Shown here: positions 57,681 through 64,000 of the stretch, piece after piece
How the letters are laid out: each line of letters begins with the position of its first letter
Position numbering within the stretch: position 1 is the first letter of the stretch
Assembly: GCA_963783095.1 (NCBI GenBank)
Contig: CAWAMR010000015.1
Location: forward strand, 148,338 to 212,337
DNA: 64,000 nt
Source: CAWAMR01 sp963783095
Lineage (GTDB): Bacteria > Planctomycetota > Planctomycetia > Gemmatales > Gemmataceae
Reading direction: 5' to 3'
Notes under the pieces: model-generated
Told to the model about the DNA's origin: nothing
The model's input: only the letters and a program-made list of their open reading frames with translations
Databases searched by the model: none
Made by a program: the position numbers and the translations under genes

Positions 57681-58900
57681 GCGGTCCTCGTGTCGCCATT
57701 CAAATAGTTGCTTATCTCTTCGCAGAACAGGTCCGCTGTTTCCAGGAACCAGCACACGAGGTCTTTGACCATCGTTTGATCGTCGTGTGCTCGCAGCTCC
57801 TCAACCTTGATCGCACACACGGTCAGGAAACTCTCGACCCAGGTTGCCACACGGACCGCTACCGGAACTTGGGCCGTGTCGTTGTTGGTGTCCGGTTTGG
57901 CGATGGGTGTTTCCTGGACCGGAGCTTTCACTACCGGCCTATCTTCTCCCACTTCTACTCGAACATGGGGTTTCGGGTCGATTCGGACTGCGGGTTGAGG
58001 CAGGGACTGAGCTTCTTCCTCTTCCACCCGAATTCGAGGTTTCGGGTCGATTCTTACTTTTGACAGAGCGTTCGCTTGAGCCGGGACTTGCGGAATGACC
58101 CGCACGGGCGGCTTGGGTTGAACCTGGATCGGAGCTTGCGGAATGATCCGCATGGGGGGTTGAGGGTTGACATTTATCTGCGCGGGAGGGGCTACCCAAA
58201 CCTGCGGAGGGACCACTTGCTGGGCTTGTTGGGCCTGCTGAGCTGCTGCCTGTTGAATCTGACGTTGTTGTTCGTCCTGGCGATCCTGTTCTTCTTGCTG
58301 TCGGCGGCGATTGTCTTCTTCTTGTTGCTGTTGAATCTGTGCCTGACGTTGTTGTTCTGCCTGAGCCTGTTGTTCTTGTTCTTGTTGAAGTTGTTGTTGT
58401 CGGCGACGATCTTCATCGTCTTGCTGTTGCCGGGTTTGTTCCTGGCGACGTAATTCTTCTTGCTGGCGACGATTGTCTTCTTCGTCTCGCCTGCGTTGTT
58501 CATCCTGTTGTCGTTGCAGCTCTTCCTGCTGGCAGCGATTCTGTTCTTCCTGCTGCTGTTGTTGCTGGCGTTGTTGTTCTTCCTGCTGCCGGCGCTGGTC
58601 ATCTTCCTGGCGTCGTTGTTGTTCTTCTTGTTGGCGGCGATTCTCTTCTTCTTGCCGCTGCTGTTGTTGGCGTTGTTCTTCCTGTTGGCGACGATTCTCT
58701 TCTTGTTGTCTTCGTTGTTGCTCTTCCTGTTCCCGTTGCTGTTGGCGTTGTTGTTCTTCCTGTTGCCGGCGTTGGTCTTCTTCCTGTTGGCGGCGGGCAT
58801 CATCTTGTTCATCGGCCCAAACGCGAGCAGGAGGAATCGCCAGGCTAACCACGGTCAGCACGGTGAGGACTCGCAGAATGGCTCGGGTGTTCTTGAACAT
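57677..58900 (-). CDS. Exported Gln/Arg/Glu-rich coiled protein with proline-rich domain
   Basis: 407 residues, intact. A signal peptide (LRVLTVLTVVSLAIPPARVW, then ADEQDD) starts the protein. Residues 35-230 are almost only Q, R, E and D in a repeating pattern (RRQQEEQQRQQ type), which predicts a long single alpha helix or coiled coil of about 25-30 nm. Then comes a Pro/Val/Gln-rich segment with repeated PPQVWVAPPAQ, RIIPQAPIQVQPKP and RVIPQVP motifs, and a C-terminal about 60-residue globular part with several Cys (FLTVCAIKVEELRAHDDQTM, WFLETADLFCEEI). It would act as an extracytoplasmic spacer. The gene is coupled by GTGA to DUF1990. Its codon pattern keeps other frames open, so antisense and shifted frames here are shadows. 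Confidence 0.8.
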   Translation of the reverse strand: MFKNTRAILRVLTVLTVVSLAIPPARVWADEQDDARRQQEEDQRRQQEEQQRQQQREQEEQQRRQQEENRRQQEEQRQQQQRQEEENRRQQEEQQRRQEDDQRRQQEEQQRQQQQQQEEQNRCQQEELQRQQDEQRRRDEEDNRRQQEELRRQEQTRQQQDDEDRRRQQQLQQEQEQQAQAEQQRQAQIQQQQEEDNRRRQQEEQDRQDEQQRQIQQAAAQQAQQAQQVVPPQVWVAPPAQINVNPQPPMRIIPQAPIQVQPKPPVRVIPQVPAQANALSKVRIDPKPRIRVEEEEAQSLPQPAVRIDPKPHVRVEVGEDRPVVKAPVQETPIAKPDTNNDTAQVPVAVRVATWVESFLTVCAIKVEELRAHDDQTMVKDLVCWFLETADLFCEEISNYLNGDTRTA

Positions 58901-59045
58901 AGCTCATCACTCCTTGGATCGTCGAGGCAGCAGGTTTGGCTGGAAGGGGGAGGCTTTTGGAAGGTTTTCCCGTCGTTTGACACCTGGAGAACGCCAAGGA
59001 GTAGATAGTTTTCGCAGTTGAGCAAGAAAAGGTTACCTCCAGCGA
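58901..59045. other. Intergenic region
   Basis: 145 bp between the Q-rich gene start and the YndJ stop, same strand. It should hold the promoter and ribosome site of the Q-rich gene. No repeat of the types described here is visible. Confidence 0.4.
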
Positions 59046-60029
59046 TTATCCCGGTTGGCCGGCAGGGAGTTTTTTCCCAGCTGTGATAACCAGATGCCAC
59101 CCGAACAACCCGCACAAAGCCACGCCGACCGCATTGATAATGCCGTGAGAATGTACCATAAAGGGTATGTTCCAGCGTTCGATAACACCGTATTGACCCG
59201 CGGCATAAATGCCCGACCAACTCAGAGCCACGATCATCGAGAAGCCCGCGATCAGAAGCAACCCTCGAATGAACCCGGCGAATTGTCCGGCAATGCGAAT
59301 GGTTTGCACGCCGAGCGTTATGCCGGTGATCGCCAACATCCCTGCCGCGAGAAATTCAATTTCTTTGGGTCCGCCGAGTTGCGTTGTTGTAATACCCAGC
59401 GCGACCAAAGGCACACCGGCCAACACCCCGAACAAAGTCGCCCTGCTGATCCGGTCGGGATGGAATCGCACCATTGCACCAGCGAGCAAGGGCATGACCA
59501 AACCCGCATAATGGAAATGGATTGCCGTCAGCAAGACAATGATCGGGCTAAAGTCAAACGGGCGAATCCCAGCGCGGGACAGCACTGCCCAGCCCGCTCC
59601 GATCGGCAGGAAGAGCATCGCCGCAATTTGTCCCCAGTCTTGGATGCCAGGCCGTTCCCGGATAATTCGATCCACAGCCAGTGCTGCCAGGAGCAGCGTG
59701 AATGCCAGCCAGGGTAGCGCCAGCCACATCGCGGAATATCCGGGTGGCAGAAGAAAGGCGATAGCCAAGGCTACGGCAGCGGGAAGTTGGAAATAACTGG
59801 CGGCATACCAAGTGTAATACCGCACCGTTGGGCCGTAAGGAATCAAAAACGCGAAGCCGAGGCGGATCAACACCAAGGGCACAAACAGCAAGAGCGCTGA
59901 AATGGCCCAGGTTTCGCCGCCCGGCAGCATCGGAAGAACCGCCAGCCAAATGCCTGCGCCCAGGAAGGTCGAGTAGCGGCAATGTCTGCGAAGCTGTTCG
60001 TTGGAGCGGAGATCGCGTAAGTTGCACAT
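59046..60029 (-). CDS. YndJ-like multi-pass membrane protein
   Basis: 327 residues, intact, with nine or ten hydrophobic helices. The sequence matches the YndJ membrane family: TFLGAGIWLAVLPMLPGGET, FDFSPIIVLLTAIHFHYAGL (conserved His-Phe-His), RATLFGVLAGVPLVALGIT, IEFLAAGMLAITGITLGVQT, and the end WNIPFMVHSHGIINAVGVAL with MVHSHG-type His residues inside a helix. His pairs in membrane helices suggest metal or haem contact, which is inference. YndJ and DUF1990 genes are neighbours in Bacillus too, so the three minus-strand genes (YndJ, Q-rich, DUF1990) may be one functional unit. The start at 60029 lies just beyond the 36-bp repeat array. Confidence 0.85.
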   Translation of the reverse strand: MCNLRDLRSNEQLRRHCRYSTFLGAGIWLAVLPMLPGGETWAISALLLFVPLVLIRLGFAFLIPYGPTVRYYTWYAASYFQLPAAVALAIAFLLPPGYSAMWLALPWLAFTLLLAALAVDRIIRERPGIQDWGQIAAMLFLPIGAGWAVLSRAGIRPFDFSPIIVLLTAIHFHYAGLVMPLLAGAMVRFHPDRISRATLFGVLAGVPLVALGITTTQLGGPKEIEFLAAGMLAITGITLGVQTIRIAGQFAGFIRGLLLIAGFSMIVALSWSGIYAAGQYGVIERWNIPFMVHSHGIINAVGVALCGLFGWHLVITAGKKLPAGQPG

Positions 60030-60055
60030 GATTCGGAACTCCGGTTAGAGTCTTT

Positions 60056-60356
60056 GTAGGGCGGGTCGAGGCTTTGCGAGGCCCGCCATGAGCTGCGATG
60101 TCACTCCGGCGGGCCTCGCAAAGCCTCGACCCGCCCTACCGAAGGCCGGCCTCGCAAAGCCTCGACCCGCCCTACCAAAGGCGGGCCTCGCAAAGCCTCG
60201 ACCCGCCCTACCGAAGGCCGGCCTCGCAAAGCCTCGACCCGCCCTACCGAAGGCCGGCCTCGCAAAGCCTCGACCCGCCCTACCAAAGGCGGGCCTCGCA
60301 AAGCCTCGACCCGCCCTATCAAAGGCGGGCCTCGCAAAGCCTCGACCCGCCCTACC
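60056..60356. repeat. 36-bp GC-rich repeat array with inverted first copy
   Basis: Seven direct copies of a 36-bp unit (from 60108 to 60356), centred on CCTCGCAAAGCCTCGACCCG, in two alternating variants (GAAGGCCGGC and AAAGGCGGGC starts). An eighth copy at 60056-60087 is inverted, giving a perfect 32-bp stem with 60108-60139 around a 20-nt loop. The unit length is a multiple of three and has no stop in several frames. The array fills the spacer between the divergent yndJ-like and ubiD genes. There are no CRISPR-type unique spacers. Confidence 0.92.
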
Positions 60357-60423
60357 GACTTGGACTTACTTAGACAACCGTATGCGCTCGGACTGCGTAA
60401 CCGGGTTTTGGGGATATTTGCTG

Positions 60424-62217
60424 ATGGGTTATCGGAACTTGCGAGAGTGTGTCAACGATCTGGAACGAAGCGGCCAACTGAAACGGATCGAAGAAGTCAT
60501 CGACCCGTATCTCGAAGCCGCTGAGATTCAGCGGCGCGTGTATGCAGCGCGTGGGCCAGCGATTTATTTCGCGCGAGTGAAGGGTTGCCGATTCCCGATG
60601 GTTAGCAACTTGTTCGGAACCTTGGAACGCACGCGGTTCCTGTTTCGCGATACACTTCACGCAGTTCGCAAGCTGGTTGAATTGAAGGTTGACCCCAGCA
60701 ACTTCAGGAAGCGGCCTTGGCGCTATTGGAATATCCCCTTCATGCTTTTGCATATGTTGCCGAAGCGCATCCGTCGCGGACCCGTTCTTGCACACCAGAC
60801 AACCGTTCGACAATTGCCGCAACTGGTCTGCTGGCCGAAAGATGGCGGGACATTTGTCACACTCCCGGCGGTCTATACAGAAGATCCCGACCAGCCCGGC
60901 TGGCGCAAGTCAAACCTTGGAATGTATCGGGTGCAACTTGCCGGCAATGACTATCCGACCGATCGGGAAGTGGGCCTGCATTATCAGATTCATCGGGGCA
61001 TCGGCGTTCATCACGCAGCGGCGATTCGACGCGGCGAACGTCTCCGCGTGAATGTCATTGTCGGCGGCCCTCCGTCGTTGATTCTTGCAGCGGTGATGCC
61101 TTTACCGGAAGGCTTACCGGAATTGACTTTCGCGGGTGCCTTGGGCGGAAGGCGGATTCGACTCGTTGCCCCAACCGCTGACACACTCCCATTCCCAGCT
61201 GAAGCCGATTTTGTCATTACCGGTTGGATCGATCCGCAGCGAACCAGGCCGGAAGGACCATTCGGCGATCATTTGGGTTACTATAGTCTGACTCATCCAT
61301 TCCCGGTGATGACCGTCGAGCAAGTCTATCATCGCCCCGATGCGATTTGGCCGTTCACCGTGGTGGGCCGGCCTCCACAGGAAGATACGACTTTCGGCGC
61401 GATCATTCACGAAATCACCGGGCCAATCATCCCAACGGTTCTTCCGGGCGTTCATGCCGTTCATGCCGTCGATGCAGCTGGGGTTCATCCGCTGTTACTC
61501 GCGATTGGCAGCGAACGCTATGTTCCCTACGCAACGAGCCGAACGCCCCAGGAATTGCTGACGCAGGCGAACGCGATCCTGGGACAGGGACAACTATCCC
61601 TGGCAAAGTACCTCTTCATCGTGGCTCGCGAAGATGATCCAGCGCTCGACATACACGACATCCCGGCATTCTTTCGGCATGTGTTGGAACGAATAGACCT
61701 GCGAACCAATCTGCATTTCCAGACATGCACGACGATCGATACGCTCGATTACAGCGGTAGCGGCTTGAACCAGGGATCAAAACTGGTAGTTGCCGTTGCC
61801 GGTCCTCCTCGGCGTTCCTTGGGAACTCAGCTACCCGCCGATATCCAACTGCCGGTAGGATTTTCCGAACCAAGAATTTGCATTCCCGGCGTCCTGGCGC
61901 TCCAGTGCTCAACTCCCCGGCTGGGTATTGCCGACCTGGAGATCGAAGGTTTTCCGATGATCGTGATTGTTGATGATAGCGAGTTCACCGCGCGAACGAT
62001 CAACAATTTTGTCTGGGTGACATTCACGCGCTCGAATCCAGCCGCCGACATCTATGGGGTCGGCGAATTCATCGAAAATAAGCATTGGGGCTGCACGGGA
62101 GCGCTGGTGATCGATGCTCGAAGCAAGCCGCATCATGCACCGCCATTGATCGAAGATCCGGAAGTGACCAGCGCGTCGATGCCCTGGGGGTTCGGGGCGG
62201 GCCATTGTATGGAGTGA
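60424..62217 (+). CDS. UbiD-family decarboxylase
   Basis: 597 residues, intact. UbiD enzymes use prenylated FMN to decarboxylate (or carboxylate) alpha,beta-unsaturated or aromatic acids. Recognisable stretches: LRECVNDLERSGQLKRI, FPMVSNLFGTLERTRFLFRD, LHYQIHRGIGVHHAAAIRRG, EADFVITGWIDPQRTRPEGP, FGDHLGYYSLTHPFPVMTVE (conserved metal region), RPDAIWPFTVVGRPPQEDTT and FVWVTFTRSNPAADIYGVGE. The ATG at 60424 (MGYRNLRECV) begins family sequence; longer in-frame starts would translate the 36-bp repeats as a KAGLAKPRPALP peptide array and are rejected. The prenyl-transferase UbiX needed to make prFMN is not in the window. Substrate unknown. Confidence 0.9.
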   Translation: MGYRNLRECVNDLERSGQLKRIEEVIDPYLEAAEIQRRVYAARGPAIYFARVKGCRFPMVSNLFGTLERTRFLFRDTLHAVRKLVELKVDPSNFRKRPWRYWNIPFMLLHMLPKRIRRGPVLAHQTTVRQLPQLVCWPKDGGTFVTLPAVYTEDPDQPGWRKSNLGMYRVQLAGNDYPTDREVGLHYQIHRGIGVHHAAAIRRGERLRVNVIVGGPPSLILAAVMPLPEGLPELTFAGALGGRRIRLVAPTADTLPFPAEADFVITGWIDPQRTRPEGPFGDHLGYYSLTHPFPVMTVEQVYHRPDAIWPFTVVGRPPQEDTTFGAIIHEITGPIIPTVLPGVHAVHAVDAAGVHPLLLAIGSERYVPYATSRTPQELLTQANAILGQGQLSLAKYLFIVAREDDPALDIHDIPAFFRHVLERIDLRTNLHFQTCTTIDTLDYSGSGLNQGSKLVVAVAGPPRRSLGTQLPADIQLPVGFSEPRICIPGVLALQCSTPRLGIADLEIEGFPMIVIVDDSEFTARTINNFVWVTFTRSNPAADIYGVGEFIENKHWGCTGALVIDARSKPHHAPPLIEDPEVTSASMPWGFGAGHCME

Positions 62218-62243
62218 TTTGAGAATTACAGAAGACAAGAACT

Positions 62244-62320
62244 ACCACAGCGCGGCATAGCCGCAACCAAAAGAGGCAAAGGCTCGCCTTTGGCGTGACA
62301 TCGCCCTAAATCTCTGTGGT
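62244..62320. repeat. Structured intergenic element between ubiD and the IS
   Basis: Outer arms ACCACAG (62244-62250) and CTGTGGT (62314-62320) enclose two inner hairpins: GCGGC-ATA-GCCGC (62252-62264) and CAAAGGC-TC-GCCTTTG (62277-62292). The arrangement is a closed multiloop like a small structured RNA. It may be a terminator region for ubiD, or another member of the intergenic palindromes in this window. Confidence 0.6.
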
Positions 62321-64000
62321 TAGCCCGGATTATTCATTTAAGATTGAAAAAAACGGCCTCGGTGAACGTCTAAAAGGTTACACAACAAGCCTTTATGGAC
62401 ATCACGCGAGGTTAATATGAGTATACAGTCTGCAACACTCTTCGACCTGGATTTTTTTGGATCTTTGCCCATCCAGGTTGAACTCAGCGAAGCACCTTTG
62501 ACCTCCGATGCGGGGCTTCTACCCCTGCGACAGTTCGACGAACGCATCGGCCTGACTCGGGAGATTGCTCAGGTTCTGGACGACCCTCGTGATCCCGACC
62601 TCATCGAGCATTCGTTTCTTGAGATGCTACGCATGCGGGTTTTTGGTATCCTCGCGGGCTATGAGGACCAGAACGATCATGACACGCTCCGAACCGATCC
62701 CGTGTTCAAACTCGTGACCGAACGCTTGCCCACCGACAACGACTTGGCCAGTCAGCCCACCCTGTCACGCTTTGAAAACCAGATCAATATCCCGTCGCTG
62801 TTTCGACTTCGTGCTTTATTCGTGGAGCAGTTCATCGCATCGTTTGCACAAGCCCCATTGACACTCACCTTCGACCTGGACGCGGTCGATGATACCACGC
62901 ATGGGTTGCAGCAACTGACGCTGTTTCACGGTTTCTATGAACAGTATCAGTACCTACCCTTGGTGATCACCTCGGCCCAGACCGATCAGGTGGTGATGAT
63001 CAGTTTGCGGCATGGCACGGCCGCAGCATCCTTGGGAGCCGACGACGACTTGGAATACATCGTCAACCGGGTACGTGCGGCTTGGCCCAACGTCCAGATT
63101 CGCGTCCGTGGCGATGCAGGCTTCGGCAATCCGACCATGTATGAAGTGTGTGAACGGTTGGAGATCACCTACACCTTCGGTCTGTCAACGAACGCCGTCT
63201 TGAAGCGCGAAAGTGAAGCCTTACTCGCGGAAGCGGTGCGTTTGTGGGAGCAGACCGGCCAAGAACAACGGCTGTTCCAGGGCTTTTGGTATTGTGCGGG
63301 CACTTGGCGTGTGCCCCGTTGGGTGGTGGTCAAGGTCGAAGTCAATGCTCAGGGAACGAACCGGCGTTTCGTGGTCACCAATCGCTTGGGTGCCCCCTTG
63401 TATCCGGAAGCAACCTATGACGAATATGCTCTGCGTGGCGAAAGTGAAAACCGCAACAAGGAACTCAAGTGCGACCTGCGCATGGATCGGCTGAGCGATC
63501 ACCGCTTCATGGCCAACCTCTTCCGGTTGTATCTGCATGCGGCAGCATTCAATTTGCTGGCGCGGTTGCGGCGCGAGGTCGCCGAACCGCCGCCGCGCGA
63601 CCCGAACACGGAAGTCCCCGTGGCGGCGTTGGCCGGTGCGGCGCGAAAGCAATATCAGAACGAGCGTCGCCGTCGCGACCCTTTGGGTGAAGGACAACCG
63701 GCCACTTGGCGGTTATTGCTCATCAAGGTCGCGGCCTCGGTGGTCGTAAGTTGTCGCCGCATCGTGATTCGCTTGAGCGGCAGTTGGCCCAACCGGGCAT
63801 ACTTCGAACAGATCAGTCGTCATGTCTCCAAACGCCCAGCAGTCCGCTACTGCTGGACGGGTTAATCCAAGAAACAACCAGAAAAAATCGAATGGGGGTA
63901 GGGGGCGGTCCGCCTTCAGTGTTGCACAGCACCAGCAAATACCCGGCCACTACCAAAATTGCTACCATATCGATTATCTTGCGAACACTAATGAATAATC
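62321..64000. mobile_element. IS1380-family insertion sequence, right end at window edge
   Basis: The left end TAGCCCGGATTATTCATT (62321-62338) and the right end, whose complement begins GATTATTCATT (63990-64000), form terminal inverted repeats; the last outer bases lie beyond the window. The single transposase gene fills most of the element, followed by about 130 bp of non-coding DNA. The IS adjoins the structured element at 62244-62320 directly. A target-site duplication cannot be judged because the right junction is outside. The transposase is intact, so the copy may be active. Confidence 0.85.
62417..63865 (+). CDS. IS1380-family transposase
   Basis: 482 residues, intact, with no signs of decay. 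DDE-type transposase of the IS4/IS1380 group: TSDAGLLPLRQFDERIGLTR at the start, MLRMRVFGILAGYEDQNDHD, DNDLASQPTLSRFENQINIP, TLTFDLDAVDDTTHGLQQ (first catalytic Asp region), QIRVRGDAGFGNPTMYEVCE (second Asp), and NRNKELKCDLRMDRLSDHRF MAN-type segment with the Glu. The C-terminal RREVAEPPPRDPNTEVPVAA and a helical end are typical. It inserts the element by cut and paste. The start codon at 62417 follows a weak GAGG-like region; codon use matches the window poorly in places, as expected for a mobile gene. Confidence 0.92.
   Translation: MSIQSATLFDLDFFGSLPIQVELSEAPLTSDAGLLPLRQFDERIGLTREIAQVLDDPRDPDLIEHSFLEMLRMRVFGILAGYEDQNDHDTLRTDPVFKLVTERLPTDNDLASQPTLSRFENQINIPSLFRLRALFVEQFIASFAQAPLTLTFDLDAVDDTTHGLQQLTLFHGFYEQYQYLPLVITSAQTDQVVMISLRHGTAAASLGADDDLEYIVNRVRAAWPNVQIRVRGDAGFGNPTMYEVCERLEITYTFGLSTNAVLKRESEALLAEAVRLWEQTGQEQRLFQGFWYCAGTWRVPRWVVVKVEVNAQGTNRRFVVTNRLGAPLYPEATYDEYALRGESENRNKELKCDLRMDRLSDHRFMANLFRLYLHAAAFNLLARLRREVAEPPPRDPNTEVPVAALAGAARKQYQNERRRRDPLGEGQPATWRLLLIKVAASVVVSCRRIVIRLSGSWPNRAYFEQISRHVSKRPAVRYCWTG

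Noticed and set aside
58192..59021. Several long open frames across the Q-rich gene, both strands
   Set aside because: They come from the CAG/GAA codon bias of the Q/R/E-rich protein, which has a signal peptide and a proper start on the minus strand.
60056..60356. Array mistaken for CRISPR
   Set aside because: Direct repeats are contiguous with no unique spacers, and there are no cas genes.
60088..60423. In-frame N-terminal extension of ubiD through the repeat array
   Set aside because: It only translates the 36-bp repeats (KAGLAKPRPALP), which are also open in other frames; family sequence starts at 60424.

Overview
The window reads as a piece of a planctomycete chromosome, perhaps Gemmataceae-like. 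The pointers are a Tat-exported DUF1501 protein, a LamG/dehydrogenase/haem-binding/ThuA fusion, a DUF3500 protein, a YXWGXW-type protein, a membrane Ser/Thr kinase with leucine-rich repeats, very large hybrid histidine kinases and a tandem pair of small RFCxxC membrane proteins. Base composition looks moderately GC-rich by eye; I did not compute it, and the species is not identifiable from what I can see. No rRNA, tRNA, CRISPR array or replication origin was found.

Layout. 0-7 kb: mobA (runs off the left edge), a DJ-1/PfpI protein, a sugar-phosphate isomerase, a glutathionylspermidine-synthase-like ligase with a small membrane partner, cinA, and the two RFCxxC paralogs. 7-21 kb: signalling, with a PAS hybrid kinase, a HEAT-repeat protein, an orphan TagJ/ImpE, a YXWGXW surface protein, and a 7.1 kb MASE1-multiPAS-GAF-HisKA-REC-REC-HPt kinase translationally coupled to a receiver protein. 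21-30.8 kb: a haem-motif membrane protein, nicotinamidase, Ser/Thr kinase, DUF3500, FHA protein, greA, M42 peptidase and DUF1501 protein. 30.9-36.2 kb: an accessory, defence-like stretch with two overlapping TIR genes, an S9 peptidase, hicBA and a MNT nucleotidyltransferase with a HEPN remnant. 36.4-42.8 kb: the LamG-haem-ThuA giant, an AAA ATPase, a Trm112-like protein and a 31-residue Lys-rich microprotein. 42.9-46.1 kb: a three-gene hydroxyproline operon. 46.3-57 kb: xisI, fdhD, a transglutaminase-TPR giant, an AI-2E transporter, folD, sirtuin, SpoIIE-type phosphatase, panD and Uma2. 57-64 kb: DUF1990, a Gln/Arg/Glu-rich exported protein, YndJ, a 36-bp repeat array, a UbiD decarboxylase, and an almost complete IS1380-type element that reaches the right edge.

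Two properties stand out. First, about 20 genes between 0 and 44 kb are broken by reading-frame shifts (some 35 in all) although the protein sequence on both sides stays well conserved, whereas everything from 51.5 to 64 kb is intact. Sequencing or assembly indels are the simplest explanation, but the sharp boundary deserves a check. Second, intergenic spaces hold at least eight self-complementary elements. Several are built from 6-, 7- or 36-bp tandem words whose two halves pair, and one pair of loci shares a MITE-like palindrome with terminal inverted repeats.

Coordinates of broken genes span the whole reconstructed gene; approximate shift positions are given in each entry.
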